Below are positions 1 to 8,276 of a stretch of DNA of 64,000 nucleotides, piece by piece. This DNA is from WHSW01 sp963846165 (lineage in GTDB: Bacteria > Actinomycetota > Thermoleophilia > Solirubrobacterales > 70-9). Positions within the stretch are counted from its first letter, which is position 1. Each line of letters opens with the position of its first letter. The DNA lies in NCBI GenBank assembly GCA_963846165.1, contig CAWJUU010000003.1:1-64000 (forward strand), written 5' to 3'. The notes under the pieces were generated by a model. That model saw only the letters and a program-made list of their open reading frames with translations, did no database searches and was not told the origin of the DNA. The position numbers and the translations under genes are program-made.

Positions 1-86
1 TCGATTTCCGCGAAGGTCTGAGGCTGACCTTGGAAGCCTATGCGGAGTCGCGCGAGGAGAATGCGCCTGCGCCGGGGGCGGCGTGA
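1..86 (+). CDS. C-terminal end of an NDP-sugar epimerase/dehydratase-like protein (partial)
   Basis: Only the last 27 codons and a TGA stop lie in the window, in the frame beginning at base 3. The tail contains FREGLRLTLEAY and then a short Ala/Pro-rich end. The pattern FREGLR-TLE-Y is what one usually sees in the last helix of extended short-chain dehydrogenases acting on nucleotide sugars. That assignment is family knowledge applied to a short piece. It overlaps the start of the glycosyltransferase that follows, which fits a shared polysaccharide operon. The real start is outside the window. Confidence 0.45.
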   Translation, partial: DFREGLRLTLEAYAESREENAPAPGAA

Positions 87-1203
87 GGTAGACATCAGAG
101 TCCTGCACGCCCAGAAGGTGAGCCGCATCGGGGGGTCCGAGCGCCATCTTCTCTCCCTGCTGCCAGCGCTCGGCGAGGCCGGAGTCGAGGTGCGGATGTG
201 CGTTGCGGCTACGAGGCGCGCCCGGGACTTCACCCAATGCCTCCAGGACCTCGGCATCTCCCACGCGGTGATCCCCGCCGGTCGCGACGTCAGCCCGCCT
301 CTGGTGGCGGCGCTGTGGCGAGAGATCCGAGCGTTTCGGCCCGACCTCGTGCACACCCACCTGATCCATGCCGACCTGCACGGACAGCTCGCGGCCCAGC
401 TTGCCGGCGTCACCGGCGTTTCGTCTGTCCACGGCACCCATGACTTCTACAAGCGTGAGCCATACCGCAGTCTCGCGCGCCTCGCCGGGCACCGGGCAGA
501 GCTCACGATCGTGATCTCCGAGCACGTGCAGCGGTTTATCGAAAGCGTCGGCATCTCCCGTCGAGGAGCGGTCCGGATGGTCCACTACGGCATCGACTCC
601 TCAGGCTGGCTGACCACCGAGGGCGAGCGGGACGCTGCGCGCGGCGAGCTCGGGCTCGATCGCGAGTCGATTGCCGTCGGGGTCGCATCGCGCCTGGTTC
701 CGCACAAGGGGCACTCCCTTCTCCTCGAGGCCCACACGAAGGCGTCGCGTGAAAGACCCGAGCTGCGTCTGCTCATCGCCGGGGATGGCCCTCTGCGGCC
801 TGAGCTGGAGCGCCAAGCGCAGCCACTCGGCGAGACGGTGCGGTTTTTCGGCTTTGTCAAGGAGATCCGAGACTTCATGGGCGCCTGCGACGTGCTCACC
901 TTCCCCTCGCAGCCTGCGTTCGGCGAGGGCTTCGGGCTCGCGGCGCTTGAGGGGATGGCGGCGGGGCGGCCGATCGTGGCGACCGCGGCCTGCTCGCTCC
1001 CCGAGCTCGTCGTCTCGGGCGAGAGCGGCTTCCTGATCGATCCCGAAAGCAGCGACGGCTCGCCGCAGCGCTCGTCAGGCTGGCCGAGAACCGCGACCTG
1101 CGCGCGAGGATGGGGCAACAGGCTCATCGGCGGGCCCGGGTCGGCGTTCTCGCTCGACGCGATGGTCGAGCGCACGATCGCGGTCTATCGCGAAGCGTGC
1201 TGA
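40..1203 (+). CDS. GT4-family glycosyltransferase
   Basis: A GT-B fold glycosyltransferase, probably cytoplasmic, adding a sugar from a nucleotide donor during surface glycan assembly. The N-terminal Rossmann part shows the GGSERHLL loop and HTHLIHADLHG. The C-terminal part shows VASRLVPHKGH, LLIAGDGPL and the E-x7-E donor-site pair (about residues 296 and 304, in GEGFGLAALEGMAAG). ATG at 40 and ATG at 61 are both possible; neither has a well-spaced ribosome binding site, and conserved sequence begins near base 91. Residues of about 340 to 368 are scrambled: reading one frame over gives the expected ALVRLAENRDLRARMG, so one base was lost near 1055 and one gained near 1130, after which the normal tail AFSLDAMVERTIAVYRE resumes. 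The acceptor is unknown. Confidence 0.85.
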   Translation: MRSRARRMRLRRGRREVDIRVLHAQKVSRIGGSERHLLSLLPALGEAGVEVRMCVAATRRARDFTQCLQDLGISHAVIPAGRDVSPPLVAALWREIRAFRPDLVHTHLIHADLHGQLAAQLAGVTGVSSVHGTHDFYKREPYRSLARLAGHRAELTIVISEHVQRFIESVGISRRGAVRMVHYGIDSSGWLTTEGERDAARGELGLDRESIAVGVASRLVPHKGHSLLLEAHTKASRERPELRLLIAGDGPLRPELERQAQPLGETVRFFGFVKEIRDFMGACDVLTFPSQPAFGEGFGLAALEGMAAGRPIVATAACSLPELVVSGESGFLIDPESSDGSPQRSSGWPRTATCARGWGNRLIGGPGSAFSLDAMVERTIAVYREAC

Positions 1204-1209
1204 CGCAAC

Positions 1210-1244
1210 GTGACGCTCATATTGGCGCACGGTGACGCTCATAT
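1210..1244. repeat. 13-bp direct repeat, 22-bp spacing
   Basis: GTGACGCTCATAT occurs at 1210-1222 and again at 1232-1244, in the 101-bp gap between the glycosyltransferase stop and the first TIM-barrel gene. A third partial match, GGTGACGCTCA, lies inside the next gene near 1417. The two exact copies on nearly the same helix face could be an operator or a small duplication; the sequence alone does not decide. Confidence 0.6.
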
Positions 1245-1304
1245 ATCTGTCCATGCCCATCGACGCCGTGTCGGCGCGCGACCGACTCGCGCCGATCCCG
1301 AACT

Positions 1305-3098
1305 ATGGGCTCGGGATTCGGAGAGACCGAACATCGGCGCGGTTTCGCGCTCGGCATCCGCCTGCTTGCCGTGGTCGTCGCCGGCACATTGGGAGTCGGC
1401 CATTGGACGCTGACCGGTGACGCTCAGGCCTCGGATGCCGCAGAAGACAGCTCCGACGCGCTCATCCTCTGGGTCGGCTGCAAGCAAGACGTCATCCCAC
1501 TCACCGACGCCGAGCTCGACGAGTGGAAGTCGAGGGGCGTCGACGGCTTCGTCTGCAGCGCCGAGCGCCTGCGGGACCTGGGCGGGAGCCAGGACTTCAC
1601 CGGCGACCCGGCGGCGGAGTTGAGCGCCGACAACTACCGGCTGCAGCGAGGGCTTCGCGACTCCAACGTGGTCGAACGGGCGGCGGCGCGGGGAATGAAG
1701 ATGTACCTCGGCGTCAAGCTCACCAACTACTACAACCCGTCGACCCCGCTGCTGGATTGGTTCGATGACCGGGGCTGGAAAACCAAGGTGCTGCCGAAGT
1801 TGGGCGACGTGGCCGCCGCCGCGAAGCTGCTCGGCTTCGCCGGAATCGCCTTCGATCAGGAGATGTACCCACAGAAGGGCGGCGCGACCGCCACCTGGGA
1901 GTGGGATTACCCGGGCAACGCTCACTCAGAGGCGGAGGTGCGAGAGCAGGCGCGCCGACGCGGGGCCCAGGCGATGGACGAGATCCTCGCCGCCTTCCCG
2001 AAAGCCGAGTTCGCCGTCTATCACGCCTTCTTTCCCGGCGACTGGCGCGAGCTGATCCAAGAGGAGGTCAACGGCCTCACCAACACGTCGACCGATCGCC
2101 TCGACATCGATTTCTGGAACGGGATGACGAGCGTCGAGGGCTACGGCGCGATCCGCTTCTTCGACTCGGTCTTCTACAAGGGCCCGCACAAGGGCAGTTG
2201 GGACAGCGCCCTCACCTACAACCAAAACCGGGACTACGCCACCTTCTCACGCCGCTTCTCCAACTGGGACTACGCCTGGTCGCGGGTTAACGTCTCGCCC
2301 TTTGCCTGGATCGACGAGGGGCCGAAGTCGTCGAGCTTCGACGATGCCCGTCCCCCGGACGACGTCGCCGAGCAGCTGCTCGCCTTTCGCAAATGGGGCA
2401 TGGGGGGCGAGTTCGCAGACTTCGCCTATGCGCCTCTGGACGAGTTCGATTACTCGCCATACGTGAGCGCGATGCAGAACGCCTCGAGCCCGGCCGAAGT
2501 CGACGGCGAGGATCCGACGCTCGACGTCACCAGGGTGGCAAGGCAGGGCCGATCGGCGTCGATCGCGGGCACGGCTCACGACAACCTCGCGATCCGCGCC
2601 GTGCGCTGGCAGGACGACCGCGGCGGGTCGGGGGTCGCCGAGCTCGAGTGGGAGGTGCTCTCGGGCGACTACGACTCCGGCTATCAGTGGCAGACGCGGT
2701 GGTCGATCCCGGCCGGCGCGCTGACGCCGGGCGCCAGCGAGGTGACGATCCGCGCCGTGGATATCAAGGGGCATGCGTCGGGCGCTCTGCAAGGTTCGGT
2801 CGCCGTCACCCCTGCCCCAAGCAGGTCGCTGAAGATGATCACCAGGCCGCCGAAGCGGCTGACCGTGAAGCAGCGTCGGCCCACGGTGGCGTTCGCGTTC
2901 ACCAGCGACGCCGGAACGCACGGCCTTGCCTGCAGGCTCGATCGGCGACCCTGGCAAGAGTGCAGCTCAGGCGGGGTGACCTACCGAATTCGGGCACGAC
3001 GCCAGTGGCGAAGGCACACGTTCGAAGTTTGTGATGGTCTCGCCACGGGTCCCGGCGACGCCACCGTGCGGTACCGATTCAAGATCAGGCGCCGGTAG
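1305..3098 (+). CDS. Exported TIM-barrel (glycoside-hydrolase-like) protein, copy A
   Basis: 597 codons. Residues about 14-35 form a Sec-type signal or anchor (GIRLLAVVVAGTLGVG after HRR). Residues about 52-405 look like a TIM-barrel hydrolase domain: alternating strand-like blocks such as LILWVGC, GVDGFVCSAERL, MKMYLGVKLTNYYNP, GFAGIAFDQEMYP, AEFAVYHAFFPG, DRLDIDFWNGM and VNVSPFAWIDEG. The acidic pair in FDQE (D184, E186) sits where barrel hydrolases carry catalytic acids; this is inference, and I do not recognise a named GH family. Residues about 405-500 resemble an Ig-like domain (TVRVDIKG-type end). The last 95 residues are a second beta domain with a cysteine pair (CRLDRRPWQEC) of the kind common in secreted thermoleophilial proteins. 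The start could lie later. The core is duplicated in copy B. Confidence 0.75.
   Translation: MGSGFGETEHRRGFALGIRLLAVVVAGTLGVGHWTLTGDAQASDAAEDSSDALILWVGCKQDVIPLTDAELDEWKSRGVDGFVCSAERLRDLGGSQDFTGDPAAELSADNYRLQRGLRDSNVVERAAARGMKMYLGVKLTNYYNPSTPLLDWFDDRGWKTKVLPKLGDVAAAAKLLGFAGIAFDQEMYPQKGGATATWEWDYPGNAHSEAEVREQARRRGAQAMDEILAAFPKAEFAVYHAFFPGDWRELIQEEVNGLTNTSTDRLDIDFWNGMTSVEGYGAIRFFDSVFYKGPHKGSWDSALTYNQNRDYATFSRRFSNWDYAWSRVNVSPFAWIDEGPKSSSFDDARPPDDVAEQLLAFRKWGMGGEFADFAYAPLDEFDYSPYVSAMQNASSPAEVDGEDPTLDVTRVARQGRSASIAGTAHDNLAIRAVRWQDDRGGSGVAELEWEVLSGDYDSGYQWQTRWSIPAGALTPGASEVTIRAVDIKGHASGALQGSVAVTPAPSRSLKMITRPPKRLTVKQRRPTVAFAFTSDAGTHGLACRLDRRPWQECSSGGVTYRIRARRQWRRHTFEVCDGLATGPGDATVRYRFKIRRR
1501..2782 (+). 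repeat. Long direct repeat, unit A
   Basis: 1282 bp repeated at 3371-4652 (offset 1870). Comparing line by line I found only two mismatches: 1651 G versus 3521 C (Gly to Ala) and 2015 C versus 3885 G (silent). Similarity weakens at once on both sides apart from 20 identical bases at 1461-1480 and 3331-3350. Confidence 0.95.
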
Positions 3099-3125
3099 CC
3101 GGCCACAATCCTGCATCCTGGGAGC

Positions 3126-4677
3126 ATGCGATTCGGTGGTCGACTCGGGATGCTCGCCGTGATCGGGGTATTGATCGCTGGAGGGTGCGGGGGGGGCGAC
3201 GACGATGACACAACTCCAGCGACACCCGGGCCCGAGGCGGACCCGAGCGCAGGGGGGCAGGGCCACGGCGATGACTCGAGCGACACCCCGGCCCGACGGG
3301 GAGCCGAGGCCACGGGTCGGCCCGCCCAGGCTCATCCTCTGGGTCGGCTGTGAGACGGATGTCGTCAACCTCACCGACGCCGAGCTCGACGAGTGGAAGT
3401 CGAGGGGCGTCGACGGCTTCGTCTGCAGCGCCGAGCGCCTGCGGGACCTGGGCGGGAGCCAGGACTTCACCGGCGACCCGGCGGCGGAGTTGAGCGCCGA
3501 CAACTACCGGCTGCAGCGAGCGCTTCGCGACTCCAACGTGGTCGAACGGGCGGCGGCGCGGGGAATGAAGATGTACCTCGGCGTCAAGCTCACCAACTAC
3601 TACAACCCGTCGACCCCGCTGCTGGATTGGTTCGATGACCGGGGCTGGAAAACCAAGGTGCTGCCGAAGTTGGGCGACGTGGCCGCCGCCGCGAAGCTGC
3701 TCGGCTTCGCCGGAATCGCCTTCGATCAGGAGATGTACCCACAGAAGGGCGGCGCGACCGCCACCTGGGAGTGGGATTACCCGGGCAACGCTCACTCAGA
3801 GGCGGAGGTGCGAGAGCAGGCGCGCCGACGCGGGGCCCAGGCGATGGACGAGATCCTCGCCGCCTTCCCGAAAGCCGAGTTCGCGGTCTATCACGCCTTC
3901 TTTCCCGGCGACTGGCGCGAGCTGATCCAAGAGGAGGTCAACGGCCTCACCAACACGTCGACCGATCGCCTCGACATCGATTTCTGGAACGGGATGACGA
4001 GCGTCGAGGGCTACGGCGCGATCCGCTTCTTCGACTCGGTCTTCTACAAGGGCCCGCACAAGGGCAGTTGGGACAGCGCCCTCACCTACAACCAAAACCG
4101 GGACTACGCCACCTTCTCACGCCGCTTCTCCAACTGGGACTACGCCTGGTCGCGGGTTAACGTCTCGCCCTTTGCCTGGATCGACGAGGGGCCGAAGTCG
4201 TCGAGCTTCGACGATGCCCGTCCCCCGGACGACGTCGCCGAGCAGCTGCTCGCCTTTCGCAAATGGGGCATGGGGGGCGAGTTCGCAGACTTCGCCTATG
4301 CGCCTCTGGACGAGTTCGATTACTCGCCATACGTGAGCGCGATGCAGAACGCCTCGAGCCCGGCCGAAGTCGACGGCGAGGATCCGACGCTCGACGTCAC
4401 CAGGGTGGCAAGGCAGGGCCGATCGGCGTCGATCGCGGGCACGGCTCACGACAACCTCGCGATCCGCGCCGTGCGCTGGCAGGACGACCGCGGCGGGTCG
4501 GGGGTCGCCGAGCTCGAGTGGGAGGTGCTCTCGGGCGACTACGACTCCGGCTATCAGTGGCAGACGCGGTGGTCGATCCCGGCCGGCGCGCTGACGCCGG
4601 GCGCCAGCGAGGTGACGATCCGCGCCGTGGATATCAAGGGGCATGCGTCGGCCCGCGCCGCTCTCCGAGCGCCATGA
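3126..4677 (+). CDS. Exported TIM-barrel (glycoside-hydrolase-like) lipoprotein, copy B (one frameshift)
   Basis: ATG at 3126 (GGGAGC just upstream) starts a clear lipoprotein signal: hydrophobic MLAVIGVLIAGGC with a lipobox ending at Cys, then GGGDDDDTTP and a low-complexity linker. That frame reaches a stop at 3353, while the barrel domain continues in another frame from RLILWVGCETDV (about 3328) to 4677. One base change in the linker between about 3240 and 3330 would join them, so I read this as one lipoprotein gene. The core is the same protein as copy A apart from one residue near the start. It lacks copy A's last 95-residue domain and ends SARAALRAP. If real, A is secreted or membrane-anchored by a Sec signal and B by a lipid. 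Confidence 0.7.
3371..4652 (+). repeat. Long direct repeat, unit B
   Basis: Second copy of the 1282-bp unit at 1501-2782, two mismatches. The 3' end of this copy plus about 20 bp past its stop codon (to about 4692) matches a third, diverged fragment at 8277-8422, so this copy keeps the ancestral 3' flank while copy A has a different C-terminal domain. Confidence 0.95.
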
Positions 4678-6708
4678 GCTGTCGCGTGACAAGCTCGGCC
4701 GACCGCGAAACGTCGGTGGAACCTGCAACGGCGGCCCCCAGCCGTGACCTCGATGCTCGGCGCCGGACCCGGCGGAACGCCATCCAGCTCGAGACGCCAC
4801 GATGTCGACTCGGCACCGGCCCCGTCGTCTCCGACCTCGTCGGTCGCCGGACTGAAGCCGAGGCGCGCGTAGAGGTCGGCTACGAGCTGATTGCGGGCAG
4901 AGGCACGTAGATGCCGCGCAGGGCCTTGCAGCCCCGCGCCCTCGCGAGTCCGGCCAGCTCGTTCAGCATCGCCTTCTCGAGATCTCGGCCGATCACGCGA
5001 CAGCTCATGAGCCACGTGTCGATGACGAGAGAGTCATCTCGCTGCTCGGCCACGAGCACGGCGATCAAGCCATGGTCAGCGAACCGGTCTCGCAGCCGCG
5101 CGCTCATCGTCACCACCGCGGGGTCGTCGCGGAACGACTCGAGCGCGGCCTGGGAATGCCGGCGCGCGGTCAGGTTGAACTGGTTCGTCTTGCCGACCAG
5201 CTGCGCGATGCGGGGCATGTCGACGTCGTCGAACTCGGCAAGCGTGGCCTCCATCCCCAGGCTCGCGAGAAACTCCTCGAGTGATCCCGCCGACTCCTCG
5301 AGCTGCCTCGCCTCGGAACGGGCGCGGTACTGGGCCGTGCGCTCGGAGTCTTCCGGAGTGAAGGAAGCCGACTCGAAAAAGGCATGGCAGCGAGCGTTTG
5401 GACGTACTCGGCCGGATCCGAAGGCAACCGAACCACGGCCACCTCGGGAGCCAGCTGCCGAATCGCATCGGCCTCGGCCGGGTTGTCGTCGACGAAGACC
5501 AAGGCGTCGAGCCCGAGGTTGAGCTCGCGCGCAACCCGTCGCACCTGTTCGGGCTTGGGATCCCAGGAGGCGACGAAGCACGCGATGTCCTCAAGGTCGA
5601 GCACCATCTCGGGATGCTTCTCGAAGACCTCCCTCGCATCGCGGTCGTTGTTCTTGGAGCAAACCGCGAGGAGGATGCCCCGCTCTTTCAGCTGCAGCAG
5701 GTAACGCTGGAAGGCGACGAAGGCTTCTCCCGTCGCTCCTCCGCCGAGCTGCAGTCCCGCGAGCCCGTCCTCACCGACAATCCCGCCCCAGAGCGTGTTG
5801 TCGAGGTCGAGGACTATGCACTTCCGGCTGATGCCGAACTGCGCGCCGACGACAGCGGCTGTGTGACGGGCGAGGACCGGCAGGGCCTCGAGCGCAACCG
5901 CTTGTTTGGCCGAGTACCACTGCCTCGGGCTGAACCAGCGCTCCTTTCCGAACGAGGAAGCAAGCCTCTCGCAGTCGACGATGCCGACTCGGCCGGACGC
6001 CGCGGCGCCAAGTCGCAGGTTGAGCGCTTGCGCCATAGCCTGTCGTGAACCCGGCAGGCTGGTCGTGAGATGACCGAACGGCAGCTCCGTGGGCAACGCG
6101 AAGTTGTGCTGCACGACCCGCGCCGAGCTGTTGCCCCGGATCGTGTCCCAGTACGTCGTCCAGTTGGCGAGCTCCGTTTCGACGACGGCGCCGGCATCTG
6201 CGGCGTCGACGAGCGCCGGCAGGGCCAGCTCGCCCTCATGCACGGCGAGCATGACGATCTCGGGATCGTGTGCGTACAACCCGCTGGTTGGATTCAGGAG
6301 CTCCTGCCGATACTGGCCGTAGCCGCCCTCATAGAGGCCGATCACCAGACCCGTTGCTCGCGCGGCCAACTCGATCAGCGGCGCCAGATGCGACGTGGTG
6401 AAGCTTCCGAGGAGCGCGCCGCGAACCTGCTGGCGCTCTTCACCGGTGGGAAGCCTCGGCAGCAGCTTTGCCGCCGATTGCCAGCTGCGATAGTCATCTC
6501 CCGCCTCAACGACCGCGAGCACGCAACGCAGGGCTTCTTCGACGTCTCCCTGATCGATGTGCGCTCGCGCAAGCTTGATCAGGATCCGGCCGTCCTGCTT
6601 GTCTCGAATGGCTTCGTGGTAGGCCGCAATCGCGCCAGCGACGTCTCCCTCCTGCCGCAGGCGATCACCGTTCTGCTCGACCTCGAGCGTGACGTTCCCC
6701 GAGCTCAC
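4554..6708 (-). CDS. FkbH-like HAD-IIIC protein with C-terminal acetyltransferase-like domain (two frameshifts, run-on 3' end)
   Basis: FkbH-type proteins load a phosphoglycerate-derived three-carbon unit onto an acyl carrier protein. The first ~70 residues look like TPR repeats (AIAAYHEAIRDKQDGRILIKLA). The HAD motif is IVLDLDNTLWGGIVGEDG, followed by LLAVCSKNN and FVDDNPAE (HAD motif region), then a GNAT-like tail (FDDVDMPRIAQLVGKTNQFNLT, LIDTWLMSCRVIGR region). Two losses of one base in homopolymers break it: a T run near 5387 (AAMPF then FESASFTPED in the next frame) and an A run near 4890 (VPLPA then NQLVADLYARLGF). Family-like sequence ends near 4746 (WRLELDGVPPGPAPSIEV). The frame then runs on to 4554, antisense to copy B, so the original stop seems lost at the junction. 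ATG at 6708 overlaps the VOC stop. Confidence 0.8.
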
Positions 6709-7148
6709 TCGTCTCCACCTGCCTTTTCGATGAGCTCAAAGAGATACATCGACGGAAGCATGAGAAACGCCACTCGCCTTTGGCCGAAAGCGACTGCTTG
6801 CTGAGGAGCAGACACGAGTCTCGCCCCGGCCTTGCGGGCGTTTCCAATCGCATCATCGATCAGGTGCGTTTCGTAGGCGTGGTGGTAGATCTTCACCCCC
6901 GTGCGCAGCCAAGGGTCCAGTGTCGTCGCACCCGGCAACGGCTCGAGCAGCTCGATTCTGGGCCCGCCGCCGACCAGGAATTGCCCGCGGATCCCCTGGG
7001 CCGGATCGGCGAAGATCTTGCCCTCTGGCGCATAGCCCAGCAGCGCGAGCGCCTCGGCCTCCCGCGCGCACGAGCTCGTGACGAAACCGAGATGGTGAAA
7101 ACGCAGTTGACCCAGCGCGTCGGGCGCTACGTGAGGGTCAGCTGACAT
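6705..7148 (-). CDS. VOC-family (glyoxalase/methylmalonyl-CoA epimerase-like) protein
   Basis: About 147 residues from ATG at 7148, which sits 7-8 bases inside the ACP gene's end; an upstream start exists but has no conserved sequence. The vicinal-oxygen-chelate pattern is visible: LRFHHLGFVTSS at the start of the first beta-alpha-beta module, RIELLEPL in the middle, YHHAYETHLIDDAI at the start of the second, and MYLFELIEKA at the end. These supply His and Glu metal ligands. Substrate unknown. In this cassette it may act on an acyl-ACP or CoA intermediate (inference). The stop overlaps the FkbH start by 4 bases, so translation is coupled. Confidence 0.8.
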   Translation of the reverse strand: MSADPHVAPDALGQLRFHHLGFVTSSCAREAEALALLGYAPEGKIFADPAQGIRGQFLVGGGPRIELLEPLPGATTLDPWLRTGVKIYHHAYETHLIDDAIGNARKAGARLVSAPQQAVAFGQRRVAFLMLPSMYLFELIEKAGGDE

Positions 7149-7371
7149 GCTCCTGCAGGAGCCGTTTGATCTCCCCGACGTTTTGCGCACTGGCGAACTC
7201 CTCGTCCGGGAACTTGACGCTGAATTCGTCCTCGAGCGAGAACATCAGGTTGATGTGTGCGAGCGAGTCCCAGGCCTCAATGTCCTCGGCGGTGGTGGCG
7301 TCGTTGACCGTGATCGAGTCGTCAGCGAACACCTCGCGAAAGATATCGTTGAGCCGATCGTCGATTGTCAT
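7138..7371 (-). CDS. Acyl carrier protein
   Basis: 77 residues, the usual ACP length. Strongly acidic, with the DSL phosphopantetheine site in EDIEAWDSLAHINLMFSL and the helix III region DEEFASAQNVGEIKRLL. The WDSLAH variant is typical of stand-alone ACPs in small specialised cassettes rather than of the fatty-acid ACP (family knowledge). It is followed by a VOC protein and an FkbH protein, which would load it with a glyceryl-type unit. Its ATG overlaps the stop of the hexapeptide acetyltransferase (ATGA). Confidence 0.9.
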   Translation of the reverse strand: MTIDDRLNDIFREVFADDSITVNDATTAEDIEAWDSLAHINLMFSLEDEFSVKFPDEEFASAQNVGEIKRLLQEHVS

Positions 7372-7910
7372 CGGTCGTCGTCTCCTGCGCTGAGAATCCG
7401 GGGTGCTGGAGCCACGACGATCGCCCCGGGCGGGACACTCCGGGTCAGTACGGCGCCTGGGCCGATCCTGGCGCCGTCGCCAACGGTGATTGCGCCGAAG
7501 ATCGCGACGTTGGCGCCGATCAACACGTCGTTGCCCAGAATCGGAGCGCGGTCGTCGTAGCGTCCGGGCGCACCGGTGCCCGAGCCAATCAAGCAGTTCT
7601 GCCGGATCGCGCAGCCATCACCGATCTTTGCTCTCGGGTGAACGACGATGCCGTTGTGGTGGCCGATTTGAACCCGGCGGCCGATCTCGGTCGTGTCCGG
7701 CAGCTCGATCCCGTACGCGTTTCGGATGAATACGAACACGGGCCGGTAGATCATCGAAGCGAAGAACCGGGCGGGGCCGGTCAAAGTTCGGCGCCAGGCA
7801 CCTAAGCGATGCACAGCGAGGGCTTGAAAACCAGGATGCATCAACCCACGGCCGTGCACCGCGAAGTCCTCGCGCACCTGCTCTAGAAGTCCAGGGGGAT
7901 CCTCACTCAT
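7368..7910 (-). CDS. Hexapeptide-repeat acyltransferase (serine acetyltransferase-like)
   Basis: 180 residues. An N-terminal helical part (LLEQVREDFAVHGRG, VHRLGAWRR) is followed by left-handed beta-helix repeats: VQIGHHNGIVVHPRAKIGDG, IRQNCLIGSG, ILGNDVLIGANVAIFGAITVGDG and ARIGPGAVLTRSVPPG. The HH-G-VVH segment matches the catalytic histidine loop of CysE-type enzymes. The helical domain is shorter than in true CysE. Because it heads an operon with an ACP and FkbH, the acyl donor may be acyl-ACP and the acceptor a sugar or lipid carrier (inference). The start at 7910 is ATG; the 267 bases upstream (7911-8177) show no convincing gene and probably hold the operon promoter. Confidence 0.85.
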   Translation of the reverse strand: MSEDPPGLLEQVREDFAVHGRGLMHPGFQALAVHRLGAWRRTLTGPARFFASMIYRPVFVFIRNAYGIELPDTTEIGRRVQIGHHNGIVVHPRAKIGDGCAIRQNCLIGSGTGAPGRYDDRAPILGNDVLIGANVAIFGAITVGDGARIGPGAVLTRSVPPGAIVVAPAPRILSAGDDDR

Positions 7911-8177
7911 GAGGACGGTACGCGCGCGAATCGCGGACGGGCCTCGAAGGGAGGTGCCGATCCAACCGTGAACTGGCGCATGCTTGAACCGGATGGGGGA
8001 TCCACGCGGGATGACCGTTGCTCACAGGGAGCAGAGGCGCGAGGCCACGCGACGTGACGGATTTGCGCGAGGCGGGTTCTTCATCGGCGTGATGTTAGCG
8101 ACGGCCCGGAGCGTCAGAGATGTCCGAACAACGGTGAGATCGGCGAAAACGGAGCGGGTCTCAGCCATTGCTAGAGC

Positions 8178-8276
8178 ATGAGAGCGCTGGTAACGGGAGG
8201 CGGCGGATTCTCGACAACTTCTCGACGGGCAATCGCGCGAACCTGCTCCCGTTCCGCGACGAGATCGAGCTGACAC
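8178..8276 (+). pseudogene. 5' relic of an NDP-sugar epimerase with an internal deletion
   Basis: ATG at 8178 gives MRALVTGGGGF, the classic Rossmann start of a GalE-like epimerase. Immediately afterwards, in a different frame, comes ILDNFSTGNRANLLPFRDEI, which in intact proteins lies about 20 residues later. The piece between (normally IGSHLVDxLL-type) is missing. The relic then runs straight into the TIM-barrel relic at 8277. Confidence 0.7.

Noticed and set aside
7984..8181. 65-codon plus-strand frame upstream of the relics
   Set aside because: Low-complexity Arg/Ala product, no ribosome binding site, and it ends within the epimerase relic.
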